Below, one piece after another: positions 18,986 to 31,424 of a stretch of 64,000 nt of DNA. How positions within the stretch are numbered: the stretch's first letter is position 1; every line of letters begins with the position of its first letter. The notes beneath the pieces are model-generated. The model was not told the origin of the DNA. It did not search any database and saw only the letters and a list, made by a program, of their open reading frames with translations. The stretch is from Acipenser ruthenus (lineage: Eukaryota; Chordata; Actinopteri; Acipenseriformes; Acipenseridae). The stretch is from contig NC_081243.1 in NCBI RefSeq assembly GCF_902713425.1, forward strand, positions 6,553,345 through 6,617,344, given 5' to 3'. A program made the translations under genes and the position numbers.

Positions 18986-19785
18986 GAACAGCTCCTGCAT
19001 AGATCCAAACAATGTGCTTCATCCAAAAACCAAGCAGCACATATCTAGGTATGTGAAAAACCTGGCAAAGATGAAAAACACCAGCTCATCCCTGAACACA
19101 AGTCTTGAAAAGCTCCAGGAGACTCAGCAGCTGTGGCATAATTTAACTGAAGGCAGTGTCATCTGCAGCTGTCAACCCACCTGCACTGCTGTTAACACCT
19201 ACTGCTCCATCCACTGCCTTAACACCAGAGTCAATTGAACAAATTGTGCAACAAATTATGGACAGATAGCAACAACAGCAGTTGAAGAAAACAAAAAAAA
19301 TGTTTGGCTTGTGGTCAACCGAAGTCACGGTACTCAAATGATAGTTCAACAGCTCTTTTTTTTTATCAGAAGGGAACCATTAGGTAGTTTTACTGCTCGA
19401 CAAAAGTGTTCCAGTTGTATGGACCTGAAGGTCTCACTGATCCAAGGATGCCTTTTGAAGACTTTTGCACAACTGAGTTCTTCCAGAGGGAACTTGATAC
19501 CACAAAGCAAAGAGCAGAACAGAAAAAGAGGAAGCAGACAGAATCTCAGCCATCTGGCCGACTGCAGGTTCTGCAGGTTGGAATTAAAACAGGGACCAAA
19601 CAGCACCCATGTCCATACAGGGTTTCCAGAAGTGGCTGGAAAATACATATATTGTCTTGCCAGGGTGTTTAAACTTTACAAAGATCAGGGAATGACACAG
19701 GAAATGATCTGGTCTGAATTCCAAGCATCATTTTTCTATGAAGCCGAAAAGCAGAGATGGCAGAGAGAGAAGAGAAAATAAAATT
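18985..19785 (+). pseudogene. Decayed coding sequence of unknown origin
   Basis: Two overlapping plus-strand frames each hold protein-like stretches. One carries FQLYGPEGLTDPRMPFEDFCTT and a Lys/Gln-rich segment, the other ends KLYKDQGMTQEMIWSEFQAS and EAEKQRWQREKRK. Together with the upstream KTKQHISRYVKNLAKMKN stretch they suggest one gene interrupted by frameshifts. I do not recognise the family. It may be a transposon protein or a processed pseudogene. Confidence 0.35.
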
Positions 19786-19847
19786 CGTTGGACAAAATAG
19801 TTTTGTAAATATAGTTATTGATTGGACATATCAACATTTTTTATTAT

Positions 19848-20140
19848 TTTTATTATTTATTTCTCAGCAGACGCCATTATCCAGGGCGACATACAATCGT
19901 AAGCAAATACATTTCAAGTGTTACAATAAGACCATTTTACAACTATTTTACTGTAAATAGTTGTTGTTTAGGCATATTAAAAAAAGTTCAATTGATATAG
20001 TTGTTGCTTGAAATTATAAAAACATTGTACTGTAAATTTAGTTGTTGCTTGGACATATCCAAAAATAGTACTGTAAATATAGTTGTTATTATTATTAGCA
20101 GATACCCTTAGCCAGGGAGACTTACAATTGTTACAAGATA
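19848..20140 (-). mobile_element. L2/SINE tail fragments
   Basis: At 19848-19930 TTATTTCTCAGCAGACGCCA and the following GGGCGACATACAATCG match the reverse complement of the L2 3' end. At 20090-20140 a second, shorter version appears (TTAGCAGATACCCTTAGCCA). The stretch from there to 20700 shows nothing else. Confidence 0.65.
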
Positions 20141-20711
20141 TCACAATAGTAAAAAAAAGGTACAGTACATTGTTCTAGGGTACAGCAGCAGCAAAACAAA
20201 AAAAAAACGTTTTGTTAATTTGAAACACAGTGAATGCTTTATATACTGAAAGCTTTGGTAGAACTAGAAGTCAAAAATATAAACCACACAAATACCAGTT
20301 GTTACAGCAGCCTTCATAGTCTTACTTCGTTATTATTGTTAAGATTTTGATCCACAACAGAATTGTGTTGCTCTTTTGATCTTGAGATGCCAGTTTGAAA
20401 CATCTGGATCGAGAGATAATGTATCTTGTGATCTTGACATAAGAAATTTGTTACTATGTTTTCCCTGTCCTTAATGAGCCACCGTAGTTTTGGACTTTTA
20501 GAAACATTTTAATAATACCTGTCAGGCTCTGTAAATATAATGTTTTCTGTTTTAGATCGTGTTCCACAAGCTGCTGGGAAGTGTGAGCTGGGAATGAGCT
20601 CTCCTACCCCCAGTGGATTTTTCCATTCAGACAGGTGGAGTTCTTCCTATTGCAGAATGAGAAGCTTCCAAAATGCGAGCGACATGAACCATTGCCTTCA
20701 GGGGAAACTGC

Positions 20712-21035
<324 letters not shown>

Positions 21036-21072
21036 ATCATTCCGACCATTCTGAGAGCTATACAACCCAAAA

Positions 21073-21088
21073 GGCTCTTTCAAGAGCT
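21073..21088 (+). promoter_or_regulatory. Histone mRNA 3' stem-loop (H2A)
   Basis: GGCTCTTTCAAGAGCT followed by ACCCA matches the consensus GGCTCTTTTAAGAGCC-ACCCA that binds SLBP in replication-dependent histone mRNAs. The last stem pair is a G-U. Confidence 0.9.
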
Positions 21089-21177
21089 ACCCACTTTTTT
21101 CAGTAAGATAAATTTCAAATTATAGCACATTCTAAGCATGAGACAGTTAGTAAACAATGTGACTTTTGACACAAATC

Positions 21178-21545
21178 AGCTACTTTGACCACTTTCCCAA
21201 CAAGTTAGACAAAAAGTTACAGGGCATGAAATCTTCCTCTGCTATTCAAATCTGAAATCAGTTAAAAAATATCTTCTATCAATCAAACAGTACAGCCGTT
21301 TTAGTAACCGCATCAACTGCTTTTCTTCCTTACTTTTTGAAACAACTGCCGTTTTGACCATTTTCCCAAAGAGTTAGACAAAAAGTTAGAGCATATTAAA
21401 TCTTCCTCTACTTCTCTGCTATTCTAATCTGAAATAACTTTTACCAATCAAGAGGTACACCTGTTTTAGTAACCGCACCAACTAAATTTTCTCTAACGTT
21501 TTATAAACAACTGAAATGTTGATCAATTTCCCTAAAGCAAGCCCC
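21178..21545. repeat. ~170-base diverged tandem repeats between H2A and H3
   Basis: Two blocks share, in order, TTGACCA and TTTCCCAA, AGTTAGACAAAAAGTTA, ATCTTCCTCT, TCTGAAAT, and TTTTAGTAACCGCA. They start near 21184 and 21353. A third partial block starts near 21515. They carry no coding signal. The remaining spacer to about 21840 holds nothing I recognise. Confidence 0.75.
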
Positions 21546-21845
21546 ACAACTTTACTTGTAAAGTTACCATCTAGTTTTAATTGAATCTTTTTTCCTCTTT
21601 GCCACAAAGAAGAGTTTTAGTCTATTTTGGGATGTTTTTGCTGTACAATACAATTAAACACAATCTGTCTCGTTTCATTGCAAACATATGTAACGTATTT
21701 TTAAATACTGTAGGACCTATTATATGACACTGGATTGTTAAACATAAAGTTTTCTTCCAATGCCATGTATCTTTCAATAGAATAGCTTATTGTGACTCTG
21801 AATAACAAAGCACACAATGATAAACGTAAGAGAAGGAGCGCAAAC

Positions 21846-22066
21846 TGGGCGGGGACAGGGGCTGTGTCATAGAATGCGCGCAACATTCAAATGATCCAAT
21901 CAATTATTGAGTCTGTGGAATATAACCAATGAGGAACATAAACCCACCCTAAATGACTCGTATCCTATCAGAGCAGCTAAGTTACACAATACATTCTTTG
22001 GTATGGGCTTGTGTGTGCTATATTATAGTTTTCAGAGTCTGTGATACTGTGTAGAAGAGTTTAAAA
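21846..22066 (+). promoter_or_regulatory. Promoter region of the H3 pseudogene
   Basis: A GGGCGGGG box at 21848, CCAAT boxes at 21896 and 21926, and a TATA-like CTATATTATA near 22017 precede the ATG at 22067. The arrangement is that of replication-dependent histone promoters and is better kept than the coding region. Confidence 0.65.
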
Positions 22067-22473
22067 ATGGCACGAACCAACCAAACTCGTAAATCCACCA
22101 GTGGGAAGGCGCCCAGAAAGCAGCTCGCTACCAAGGCTGCCCGAAAGAGCGCCCCCGCTACCGGCGGCATGAGGAAACCTCACCGTTACAGGCCCGGGAC
22201 TGTGGCTCTCAGGGAGATCCACCACTATCAGAAATCCACGAGTTGCTGATCCACAAGCTGCCCTTCCAGCGGCTGGTCCGAGAAATCACTCAGGATTTCA
22301 AGACCGACCTGGGCTTCCAGAGCTCCGCTGTCATGGTGCTGCAGGAGGCTAGCAAGGCTTACCTGGTTGGGCTGTTTGAGGACACCAACCAGTGTGCCAT
22401 TCACGCCAAGAGAGTCATCATCATGCCCAAAGACATCAAGCTGGCCCGCCGAACCCGTGAAGAATACACGTAA
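22067..22473 (+). pseudogene. Histone H3 pseudogene
   Basis: The first part reads as an H3 tail ([21 protein letters not shown] and [14 protein letters not shown]). One base is missing at about 22238 (STELL region), after which the frame continues [10 protein letters not shown] to DIKLARR. The tail has Asn at Lys4 and lacks Ala7. Many Arg codons have turned to His or Gln (REIHHYQ, NQCAIH), as CpG decay produces, and the C-terminus EEYT replaces GERA. It is a dead replication-dependent H3 copy. Confidence 0.93.
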
Positions 22474-22506
22474 ACTGCATGACCTGTAAAAAAAACAAAA
22501 TGAAAC

Positions 22507-22522
22507 CCAAAGGTTTTAAGAG
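22507..22522 (+). promoter_or_regulatory. Degenerate histone 3' stem-loop (H3)
   Basis: AAGGTTTTAAGAGCTACCCA keeps the 3' arm and ACCCA of the histone stem-loop, but the 5' arm is shortened, so the stem cannot fully form. Confidence 0.7.
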
Positions 22523-22777
22523 CTACCCACTTCTCTGAAAGTGTTATATTCCAATAACTATTATTATTAATTGTCTAATACATTTATTATTATTTATTTC
22601 TTAGCAGACATTTAGCAATTAGAATGTTTATGTATATATATATATATATATAGAATGGAAGTAGATTGTTTTTGTTTTCTTCCCAACGTTTGTTTTTATA
22701 ACTATCGAATATAATGGTTTTGTTACTTAGATGGAAAGAAAGGCCACATTGAGACAAACTAGAATCTGAGATAATCA

Positions 22778-23030
22778 GGCAGTGTGGTCCAGTGGTTAAA
22801 GTCCATCACTTGTAACCACAAGGTCACCGGTTCAAATCCAGCCACTGACTCCCTGTGATCCAAAGCAAGTCATTTAACCTCTTTGGGCTCCATCCTGTGG
22901 ATGAGATGTTAAATCAATGTCCTATTGTAAGTGACTCTGCATATAATGCACAGTTCACAGCCTACCTCTTTAAAGCGCTTTGTGATGGTGGTCCACTATG
23001 AAATGTGCTATGTAAAAAATATTATTATTT
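22778..23030 (+). mobile_element. tRNA-derived SINE
   Basis: The head has an A box (TGGTCCAGTGGTTAAAG) and a B box (GGTTCAAATCC). The body contains CAAGTCATTTAACCT, and the tail reads AAAGCGCTTTGTGATGG then an ATT-rich end. It is a different SINE family from the one at 32482-32738, with a different tail. Confidence 0.85.
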
Positions 23031-23378
23031 ATTTTTTTTAACAATTTTTTATTTTTATTGTAATCTTTACAATGTGGGGAGGGGGGAGAAAAAGTTGAAT
23101 ACATAAACTTGTAAAAATACATATATAAAAACATAAATAAAGCATAAAATAAAAATACATTAATCATAATATACCACAATACAGGTTTAGCTGTAGGGTG
23201 ACTCTACAATACGCCAGTGGATTGAATATTCCACATACAAACTAAACGGTAAAAAGGGTTTGCTTTGACTAACTTAAATAACAGGAATATCTTGATAAGC
23301 AGATGTAGAGCTTGATATTTCAGCTGTTTAATTTTGTTTTGAAGACTTTATTTGACTACACTACTACTTTTTATTTAA

Positions 23379-23480
<102 letters not shown>

Positions 23481-23507
23481 AGATTTGGACACAAACACGA
23501 ACACAAA

Positions 23508-23523
23508 GGCTCTTTTAAGAGCC
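23508..23523 (+). promoter_or_regulatory. Histone mRNA 3' stem-loop (H4), consensus
   Basis: GGCTCTTTTAAGAGCC followed by GCCCA is a perfect six-pair stem with a four-base loop. It is the best-preserved histone 3' end in the window, though its gene is a fragment. From 23530 to 24109 I see nothing else. Confidence 0.94.
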
Positions 23524-24109
23524 GCCCATCCTTTCATTTTAAGGAGCTTTAAATTATAAAACAAACTACAGTTAGGAAACCAGTACAATGTTTAAAAGGA
23601 AGGGAGGGGGTGTAACTGCTGTTTTATTACTAATTTAGACTTATTTCACACTGTGTTTCTGGATCATTTTTAGATTAAACTAGTGTTAGATTTCTTTAGC
23701 TCCTAAACACAGATCTGGCTCTTGCTGAAACGTTTAAGTATGTAATTGAATAAATCTATTGAATGGAATACAATAAAAAGTAAACCTTTCTGTTAACAAT
23801 GATTAAATACAAGCTCAGTTAAGCCGAGCCCCCCTGTGCAAAACTAAAGCCTGACAACATTTTTTTTTTTTTTAATCTTACCCAATTTTGTTTTCCTAAA
23901 CCAGTAAAATAAAAGCAGTACATCCTGACCCAAAGCTTATTAAATCCACAACTTCGTCTTTTCTGAATTCGAGGCGAAGAATCATCATTCAAGCTGCTGT
24001 GAAACAATAGGTATCTTAAATAGAAGTAAGTCTAAAAGCATCAATATTGATATTGTGTTTCAACATTTAAACTTGTTAATGAGCACAAAAAAGTAACCTG
24101 GGTTTCAGA

Positions 24110-24150
24110 ATATATTTGTATATATAGAATAACTATATATACAAATATAT
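24110..24150. repeat. 18-base perfect inverted repeat
   Basis: Arms at 24110-24127 and 24133-24150 (ATATATTTGTATATATAG and its complement) are separated by five bases. It lies just before the broken 5' end of the CR1 LINE. It may be a palindromic AT-rich microsatellite product. Confidence 0.85.
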
Positions 24151-24162
24151 AGTTATACAGAA

Positions 24163-26426
24163 TAACTAAAACAGAGGTAAAACAAAGGTCAGAGAGCCAT
24201 TGGCAAACTCAGACCACAACATGGTCTAATTTGAACTATTTTATAAAACCCCAAAAGTAATGAATAAAGGTTTACAATTTTAGAAAAGCAAACTACAAAG
24301 GTATGAAACAGAGACTAACAGAAGTAGATTGGAGTAAAATAGAGAAAACATAAACAGAAAAAAAGATGGCTGTTTTTTAAAAATGTAGTACTAGAGGCAC
24401 AAAACAATTACATCCCAAAAGTAGACAAATCACAATCTAAAACAAATTGGCCAAAATGGTTTAATAGATCAATTAAAAAAAATATTCAGTGAAAAAAGGC
24501 ACTTTACAGAGCCTTTAAAAGGGACCAAAAACAAAGCACACAAATAGAGTACTTGGAACTGCAAACACAAGTCAAAAAGGAAGCTAGAAAGGCCAAGAGA
24601 GAGATAGAAATCAATATTGGTAAGGGGGCTAAAACCAATTCCAAAATGTTTTTCCAATATTACAACAGCAAGAGAACATTCAAAGAGGAGGTTAAATGTC
24701 TAGGAGACACAAATGGCTAAATCATAGATGAAGAAAAAAAATAGCAAATATATTAAATGATTACTTCTCACAGGTTTTTACAAAGGAGGACACAGACAAC
24801 ATGCCCCTCATGTCGACCTGTTCCTATCCAATTTTAAATAACTTTAGCATAACAGAGGCAGAAGTGTTAAAGTGACTAGGAGCTCTTAAAATAAACAAAT
24901 CCCCTAGGCCAGATGAGATCCTCCCATTAGTACTCAAAGAAATGAAATAAATTATTTACAAACCGCAAACCAAGATCATGCAACAGTCTCTTGACACAGG
25001 GGTTGTACCGACAGACTGGAAAATAGCAAACGTAATACCGATCCACAAAAAGGGAGAGAAAACCGAACCAGGTAACTACAGACCAGTAAGCCTGACTTCT
25101 ATTATATGTAAACTTATGGAAACTATAATAAGATCCAAAATGGAAAATTACCTACATGGTAACAATATCCTGGGAGACAGCCAGCATGGTTTTAGAAAAG
25201 GGAGATTCTGTCTAACTAACCTACTTGACTTGACTTTGAGGATGCAACATTGAAAATGGATAACTTCAAAGCATACTACATGGTCTATTTAGATTTCCAG
25301 AAAGCTTTTGACAAAGTCTCGCATAAAAGATTAATTCTCAAACTGAACGCAGTAGGGATTCAAGGAAATGCATGCACATGGATTAGGGAGTGGTTAACAG
25401 GTAGAAAACAGAAAGTACTGATTAGAGGAGAAACCTCAAAATGGAGTGAGGTAACCAGTGGAGTAACACAGGGATCAGTATTTTTTCCTCTGCTATTCCT
25501 AATCTACATTAATGATTTAGATTCTGGTAGGGTAAGGAAACTCGTTAAATTTGCAGACGACACAAAAATTGGAGGAGTGGCAAACACTGTTGAAGCAGCA
25601 AAGGTCATTCAAAATGATCCTGACAACATTAAAAATTGGGCAGACACATGGCAAATGACATTTAATAGAGAAAAGTGTAAAGTATTGCATGCAGGCAATA
25701 AAAATGTGCATTATAAATATCATATGGGAGATAGTAAAATTGAAGAAGGGAACTATGTAAAAGACCTAGGAGTTTATGTTGACTCAGAAATGTCTTCATC
25801 TAGACAATGTGGGGAAGCTATAAAAAATGCTAACAAGATGCTTGGATATATTGTGAGAAGTGTTGAATTTAAATCAAGGGAAGTAATGTTAAAACTCCAC
25901 AATGCATTAGTAAGACCTCACCTAGAATATTGTGTTCAGTTCTGGTCACCTCGTTACAAAAAGGATATTGCTGCTCTAGAAAGAGTGCAAAGAGCAACCA
26001 GAATTATCCCGGGTTTAAAAGGCATGTTGTATGCAGACAGGCTAAAATAATTGAATTTATTCAGTCTTGAACAAAGAAGACTACGCGGCGATCTGATTCA
26101 AACATTCAAAATCCTAAAAGGTATAGACAATGTCAACCCGGGGGACTTCTTTGACTTGAAAAAAGAAAAAAGGACCAGGGGTCATAAATGGAGATTAGAT
26201 AAAGGGGCATTCAGAACAGAAAATAGTAGGCATTTTTTACACAGAGAATTGTGAGGGTCTGGAAACAACTCCCCCGTAATGTTGTTGAAGCTGACACCCT
26301 GGGATCCTTCAAGAAGCTGCTTGATGAGATTCTGGGATCAATAAGCTACTAACAACCAAACGAGCAAGATGGGCTGAATGGCCTCCTCTCGTTTGTAAAC
26401 TTTCTTATGTTCTTATTTTCTTATTT
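24163..26426 (+). mobile_element. CR1-type LINE, 5'-truncated and broken
   Basis: The copy starts near the end of the endonuclease (SLANSDHN region) and runs to a CR1-type 3' end (GATGGGCTGAATGGCCTCCT, then TTCTTATGTTCTTA). Reverse transcriptase frames at 24978-25253 (NYRPVSLTSIICKLMETI, ILGDSQHGFRKGR) and 25250-26050 (VYLDFQKAFDKVSH, FADDTKI active site, RPHLEYCVQFWSP) are separated by a frameshift near 25252. Stops interrupt the earlier part near 24716, 24871 and 24948 and the end at 26048. The frame continues at 26051-26254 (RRLRGDLIQTFKILKG). It is an inactive copy. Confidence 0.92.
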
Positions 26427-26625
26427 GTTGTATATTTATGATGTATCTTGAGTGGGTTTAAGTATCAATGCAGATTGAATTATTGATGCATTTAATAAAA
26501 GAAAAGCAAAAGATCTGAACTAACCGTTGTAAAAAAGGCGCCGAGTTCATATCTGAACTCGAAAGAAAAATACACTCAGCTCCCGGCAAAGTTACGACCC
26601 CTTCTATTGCGTTTTCAGGACACAA

Positions 26626-26734
26626 CCAATCACATCAAACACTTTGTCAACCGGGAGCGTTGCTTGGTTTGTAGTTGAGCATTCTCAAGCTAAAGGATTG
26701 TTGAGTAAGAATTTGCATAGAGACTGTATAAATA
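26626..26734 (+). promoter_or_regulatory. H2B promoter, unit 1
   Basis: CCAAT at 26626-26630, the octamer ATTTGCAT at 26711-26718 and TATAAATA at 26727-26734. An octamer just upstream of TATA is the diagnostic feature of vertebrate H2B promoters (Oct-1 site for S-phase activation). Confidence 0.9.
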
Positions 26735-26789
26735 CTGGGGCTGTGGGGCTGGTTACTTATTCATCTTTGAACTGCATCAGAGAAAGAAA

Positions 26790-27167
26790 ATACCAGAACC
26801 AAAAGCTGCAGCCGCGCTGAAGAAAGACGCAAAGAAGGCTGTTGCCAAGATCCAGCCTAAGGGAGGAAAGAAGCGCAGAAAGACCAGGAAGGAGAGCTAC
26901 GCTATCTACGTGTACAAAGTGCTGAAGCAGGTCCACCCCGACACCGGCATTTCTTCCAAGGCGATGGGCATCATGAACTCATTTGTCAACGACATTTTCG
27001 AGCGCATAGCCGGCGAGTCGTCCCTACTGGCTCACTACAACAAGCTCTCCACCATCATTTCCCGGGAGATGCAGACAGCCGTGCGCCTCCTGCTGCCCGG
27101 AGAGCTGGCCAAGCACACCGTGTCTGAGGGCACGAAGGCCGTCACCAAGTCCACCAGCTCCAAGTAA
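26790..27167 (+). pseudogene. Histone H2B, unit 1, ATA at the start position
   Basis: From 26790 the frame is open for 125 codons to TAA, exactly H2B length. It reads PEPKAA, then [35 protein letters not shown] and the C-terminal helix. The start codon position is ATA. Against units 2 and 3 it has about nine amino-acid changes at conserved sites ([10 protein letters not shown] reads [10 protein letters not shown], and KYTSSK reads KSTSSK), nearly as many as silent changes. That suggests no constraint. No histone stem-loop follows; AATAAA lies at 27247. Confidence 0.9.
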
Positions 27168-27246
27168 ACCGAGACCGTCCCTGCTCCGTCCTTACAACAA
27201 CGGTTTGATACCAGATCTACAAGTTATAATACACTCCTATAAAGTT

Positions 27247-27252
27247 AATAAA
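27247..27252 (+). promoter_or_regulatory. Poly(A) signal after H2B, unit 1
   Basis: AATAAA lies 80 bases after the H2B stop. No SLBP stem-loop is seen between stop and signal. The equivalent signals are at 35050 and 42864 in the other units. Confidence 0.6.
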
Positions 27253-28648
27253 CCGTGTTTGTTACATAGATTATTTGGTACTAAACATTTCATGAAAATC
27301 TACTTGGAAAATCAAATAAAACTACCAGAGTCACTATAGCCTACACTACACATCATTTAGATACAACCACAACAATATTTATCCATGAAATGTTAGTTAA
27401 TTCAGCCGTAGTAATAGTATACACAATGACCTTTACAAAACATGCATGATCAAACACATTAACATCTTTGAGCTATAGGAAATGTAATGGATTTGTAGTA
27501 GAAGCCTAGTTAAATTACTGATGAGATGGTCAGTAAGCATCGTGGCCTTTCATTGTTTCTTATGCAAATATAGCTATCTTGGAGCAAACATGCTTTGTGG
27601 TTGTAGTTTTGTATACCGTTTTAAATAAAGAAATTATTTAAATTCCCCGCTGTCGTTGGTTAGACTATATTGGGGATTGTCTTAATATCCTGATTGCTTG
27701 TCTCACCCTGTCCCTGTGCATAAACTAATTGTAATAATTGATGGGAAGAAATGTTGCAAGTATATAACTTTTGCTGTGTGTTTTATAGCTTTATTCTAAA
27801 TTAATTTTACTTTCCCAAAACAAACAGAGTTTCTTTAAACACAAAATATGTCATGGGGCGTTTCTAGTGGGGAATGGTTACAGTTTCAGTCGTGTCTAGG
27901 GGTTTCCCAGCTGTAAACAATATCCTGCATTTGTCGAGATATTAGAGTATGTTCACTTCATCCGTTATGCCTACACAAACTGGTTAGTTGTCACTGTAGT
28001 GTCCATGCGTTAACATGTCTGTCAATGCCTCTGCCGTACATCACACTCTTGAGATTATTAACTGAAATATCCTGTGCAACACGAAGAAAAGTTCATTCCA
28101 AACCCTTAACTGTTAATTCTTTATTATAAATGTAGGAGTTTGTAAATAAATGTTTACCTTGTGTATTTGAATCAATGCATTTGACCATATTGTTTGCCTA
28201 TGGTTAAGTGGCATTCAAAATATCTATGTTTTAAGTTTTATGGTGGTTCATTTATCCTTGGTTGTTGGTGACTCTGCTCACCAACAGAGATGTCTGTTAT
28301 CTTAGTTGCTCAGGTTGTGACAAGCGTCAGGCTTCAGGACACACCCAGCACTTAAATAAACATGTTGTTTTCCACATACAGGGACGAGGGAATGTTTGGT
28401 CACAATGGGCTTGCAGCCTAAAAGTGTCCATCTGATAATCTCTCTCTGTCCTTTTCAAAGTCATTCCAAGATGTATCTTAGAAACTGTTGGAAATACTGA
28501 AACAAATTGTCCATCAGTTGAATTGACTATGCCACAAACAAACTTCTCCAGTGACATTTGAACCAGGGATCTTCTTTATTGAAAACTTAAGCCCCTAGGC
28601 TCTAGAACTACCCCAAGCTTGTATGGATGTCACAGACATTTACTTTTG

Positions 28649-28651
<3 letters not shown>

Positions 28652-28740
<89 letters not shown>
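28652..28740. repeat. (TG)n microsatellite, unit 1
   Basis: An almost pure TG run with one TTTG interruption, in the equivalent place in all units. Confidence 0.97.
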
Positions 28741-28743
<3 letters not shown>

Positions 28744-30070
28744 GACTTTGTTTCTAAATAACATTGAAACGATTATGGCAGAAGACAAACAAATGTGAAA
28801 AAGTGCTAAATGTAAATTATTATTATTATGAGTTGTTATATTGGGATTTGGTCGTGAGTCACTAAGAAGAATGCTTGTATCTTATTTTTAGATGAAATGA
28901 CATCTCTAAAAACTGCCTACAAAGGGTTGAAAGGCGAGCGTAATACATTATATTACTTAGTTTATAAACTGTAAACTGCACCATACAGCTTAATTGGCTG
29001 TGTCTCAATGCCCCTGGTCGCTAAATGTGCTTCTCCTATCATTGTTAGAGCTAACAAGAAAGAAAAGGTTTCAATTTGCCAGTGAATATTTGTGTTCTGT
29101 CTACTGCATGTGTTTCTACTTAAATATAATGAGCATTAGATACAATTTGATCATGTAAATGATCAAAAATAGATTCTCTATTTTACTTCAGTCGTGTTAT
29201 AATTCCCCTGGTAAAAAATGAAATGGTGTTACAACCGCCCAACTCAGGGAGATATTTATTTACCTTCAAACTCTGGCTTTTTATTTTCAGGAACTTTTAA
29301 GAGGAGCCCCTCTGTCAAAGGGTCTGCATACTGTATTGTGAAGAATGTGGTTATCAGATGATTGCATTACACCCCAGATAGGGCAGGTGTAAGTTAGATA
29401 GCCATGTTTTTAGACACTTCGTTTTAACGAGTCAATTTGTAAACCAAGAAAAAATCCTTAAAGTGAATTTAGGATACCTCCAAAAATGTTTATTTGCAAA
29501 GAAAATGCTTATCATCTGCGTAAAATATTTGTTTGTGTTTATATATAAATGCATAAGTGTTTGTAGACTAAATGTACGCCTAAAAAATGTAAAATATCTG
29601 CTTACACACCCCGAACTATGTTTGTGTTGCATATAAATAACAAGAAGCAGAGGATACATCCTGTAACATGTAAGCACAATACAAGTGAACAGTTTTACAG
29701 AATATGGCTAAGTAGCTGTTTGTAAATATTTTAAATGTTTGGTAAGCAATGTTTTCTGATGAATAAATTGGATTATTTAAAAGATTTAACGTGTTTATTG
29801 CTTTTTAAAAATTTCAGTTAGCATAACTGAATTACCAGCACCACATGTTTCAATACTACACTGTGGTTGTTGGCAGAACATTGACACAAAAGCATTTCTA
29901 AAAGGACAATAATGTGAACACCACGAGGTTGGTTGGTCACTTGGCATCTTAAAACACCATATTCTTAGCTGGCCGTTTCAAACTGGACATTCCAAAGAAC
30001 AGCCACCCCAGCTAATGAGGGGCCCAACTAGCATCTCTAAAGTTGAGCTATTTTCATCTTGGCTAAAATA

Positions 30071-31283
30071 ACACTATGTAACACAATTTTTGTTCCTGGG
30101 TAGTAAGTGTTATTTCCTAATTGCTTATGCCTCAAAAGTATAGAAAATGGCTATTATTCCCCACAAACTTTGCTTTTGTGACCAGGACAGTGATATTTTG
30201 AAATGTACCTATTTCCAATGAGAAAACGGGTGAATTTGTGTCTTTTCGTTCACATAAACAACATAAGAGTCCAAATTAACATGTATTTATACTAAAGTAA
30301 TACAAAAATGACTACAAAATATTTAGAAGTGAGTAATTTTCGAGATTTACGATTATACTGTAAATCACTTTCACAAATCAGCCCCTAAATGTAGTCTCCC
30401 ATCATGTTCTCGTTATACTGTCCTTGGTAGTGGCGTTCAAAGTCCAGTATATCCTGGTGGAAGCGCTCGCCTTGCTCCTCTGAGTACGCTTCAATGTTCT
30501 CCTTGAATTTATCAAGATGAGCATCAAGGATATGGACTTTGAGGGACATCCTACAGCCCATTGTGCCATAGTTCTTCACCAGAGTCTCAACCAGCTCCAC
30601 ATGGTTTTCGGCCTTGTGATTGCCCAGGAAGCCCCGAACCACTGCGACAAAGCTGTTCCAAGCTGCTTTCTCTTTACTAGTGAGCTTCTTGGGGAATTCA
30701 TTGCACTCCAGGATCTTCTTTATGTGTGGTCCGACGAAGACACCGACTTTGACCTTTGCCTCAGACAGCTTAGGGAAGAAGTCTTGAAGGTACTTGAAGG
30801 CTGCCGACTCCTTATCTAGAGCTCTGACAAATTGTTTCATAAGGCCCAATTTGATGTGCAGTGGTGGCATCAGCACCTTCCGGGGGTCCACCAGTGGCTC
30901 CCACTTGACGTTGTTCCTCCCCACAGAGAACTCGGTCCGCTGTAGCCAGTCCCACCTGTGGTAGAAAAATGCAGATATGTATCCATTTAGGCAGCTGGAA
31001 CTAAACTGAACTGGTGGGCTTAAGGCCCCTGTCTTTATACTACTATTTATATTACTGGAAAGTTCTAGAAAGTTCTAGAAGTTACTCCAAGTTTATTCAG
31101 CACTGAATCTATCTGGAATGTTCTGGAAAATTGGTAAATTTCAAAATATCACTGTCCTGGTCACAAAAGCAAAGTTTGTGGGGAATAAAAGCCATTTTCT
31201 ATACTTTTGAGGCATAAACAATTAGGAAACAACACTTACTACCCAGGAACAAAAAAAAAAAAAAAAAAATTGTTACACAGTGT
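30071..31283 (-). mobile_element. DNA transposon with ~140-base inverted ends, unit 1
   Basis: Bases 30071-30208 and about 31138-31283 are inverted copies of each other, beginning ACACTGTGTAAC (ACACTATGTAAC on the left) and including GTTCCTGGGTAGTAAGTGTT and TTTTGTGACCAGGACAGTGA. Between them lies one minus-strand gene. The superfamily is not clear to me: no DDE signature can be assigned with confidence and I could not settle the target duplication. Confidence 0.8.
30385..30924 (-). pseudogene. Transposon protein of unassigned family, unit 1
   Basis: 179 residues with PLHIKLGLMKQFVRALDKESAA-type sequence near the start, a Lys-rich middle, and an acidic/His-rich end (KVHILDAHLDKF, YSEEQGERFHQDI). 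I recall closely similar proteins scattered in animal genomes as transposon-like hypotheticals, but cannot name the family. The frame stays open after the TAG stop (GLICESDLQYNRKSRK), so the stop looks premature. A 117-base segment present in unit 3 is missing here, removing the N-terminal CxxC region. Confidence 0.7.
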
Positions 31284-31330
31284 AATTGTAACAAACTCTT
31301 GAACACTGTAGCTTGGAAGAATACAACTAA

Positions 31331-31424
31331 CACACACACACATGCATGCACACACACACGCGCACACACATACACGCACACACACACACAGACACACACA
31401 CACTCACCCACACACAGACACCCA
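31331..31424. repeat. CA-rich simple repeat, unit 1
   Basis: An impure (CA)n tract with CATGCATG, CGCG and CAGACA interruptions. Units 2 and 3 have an identical, differently interrupted version. Confidence 0.93.

Noticed and set aside
28557-28620. tRNA gene near the TG repeat
   Set aside because: A B-box-like GGTTCAAAT is present, but the stems do not pair into a cloverleaf.
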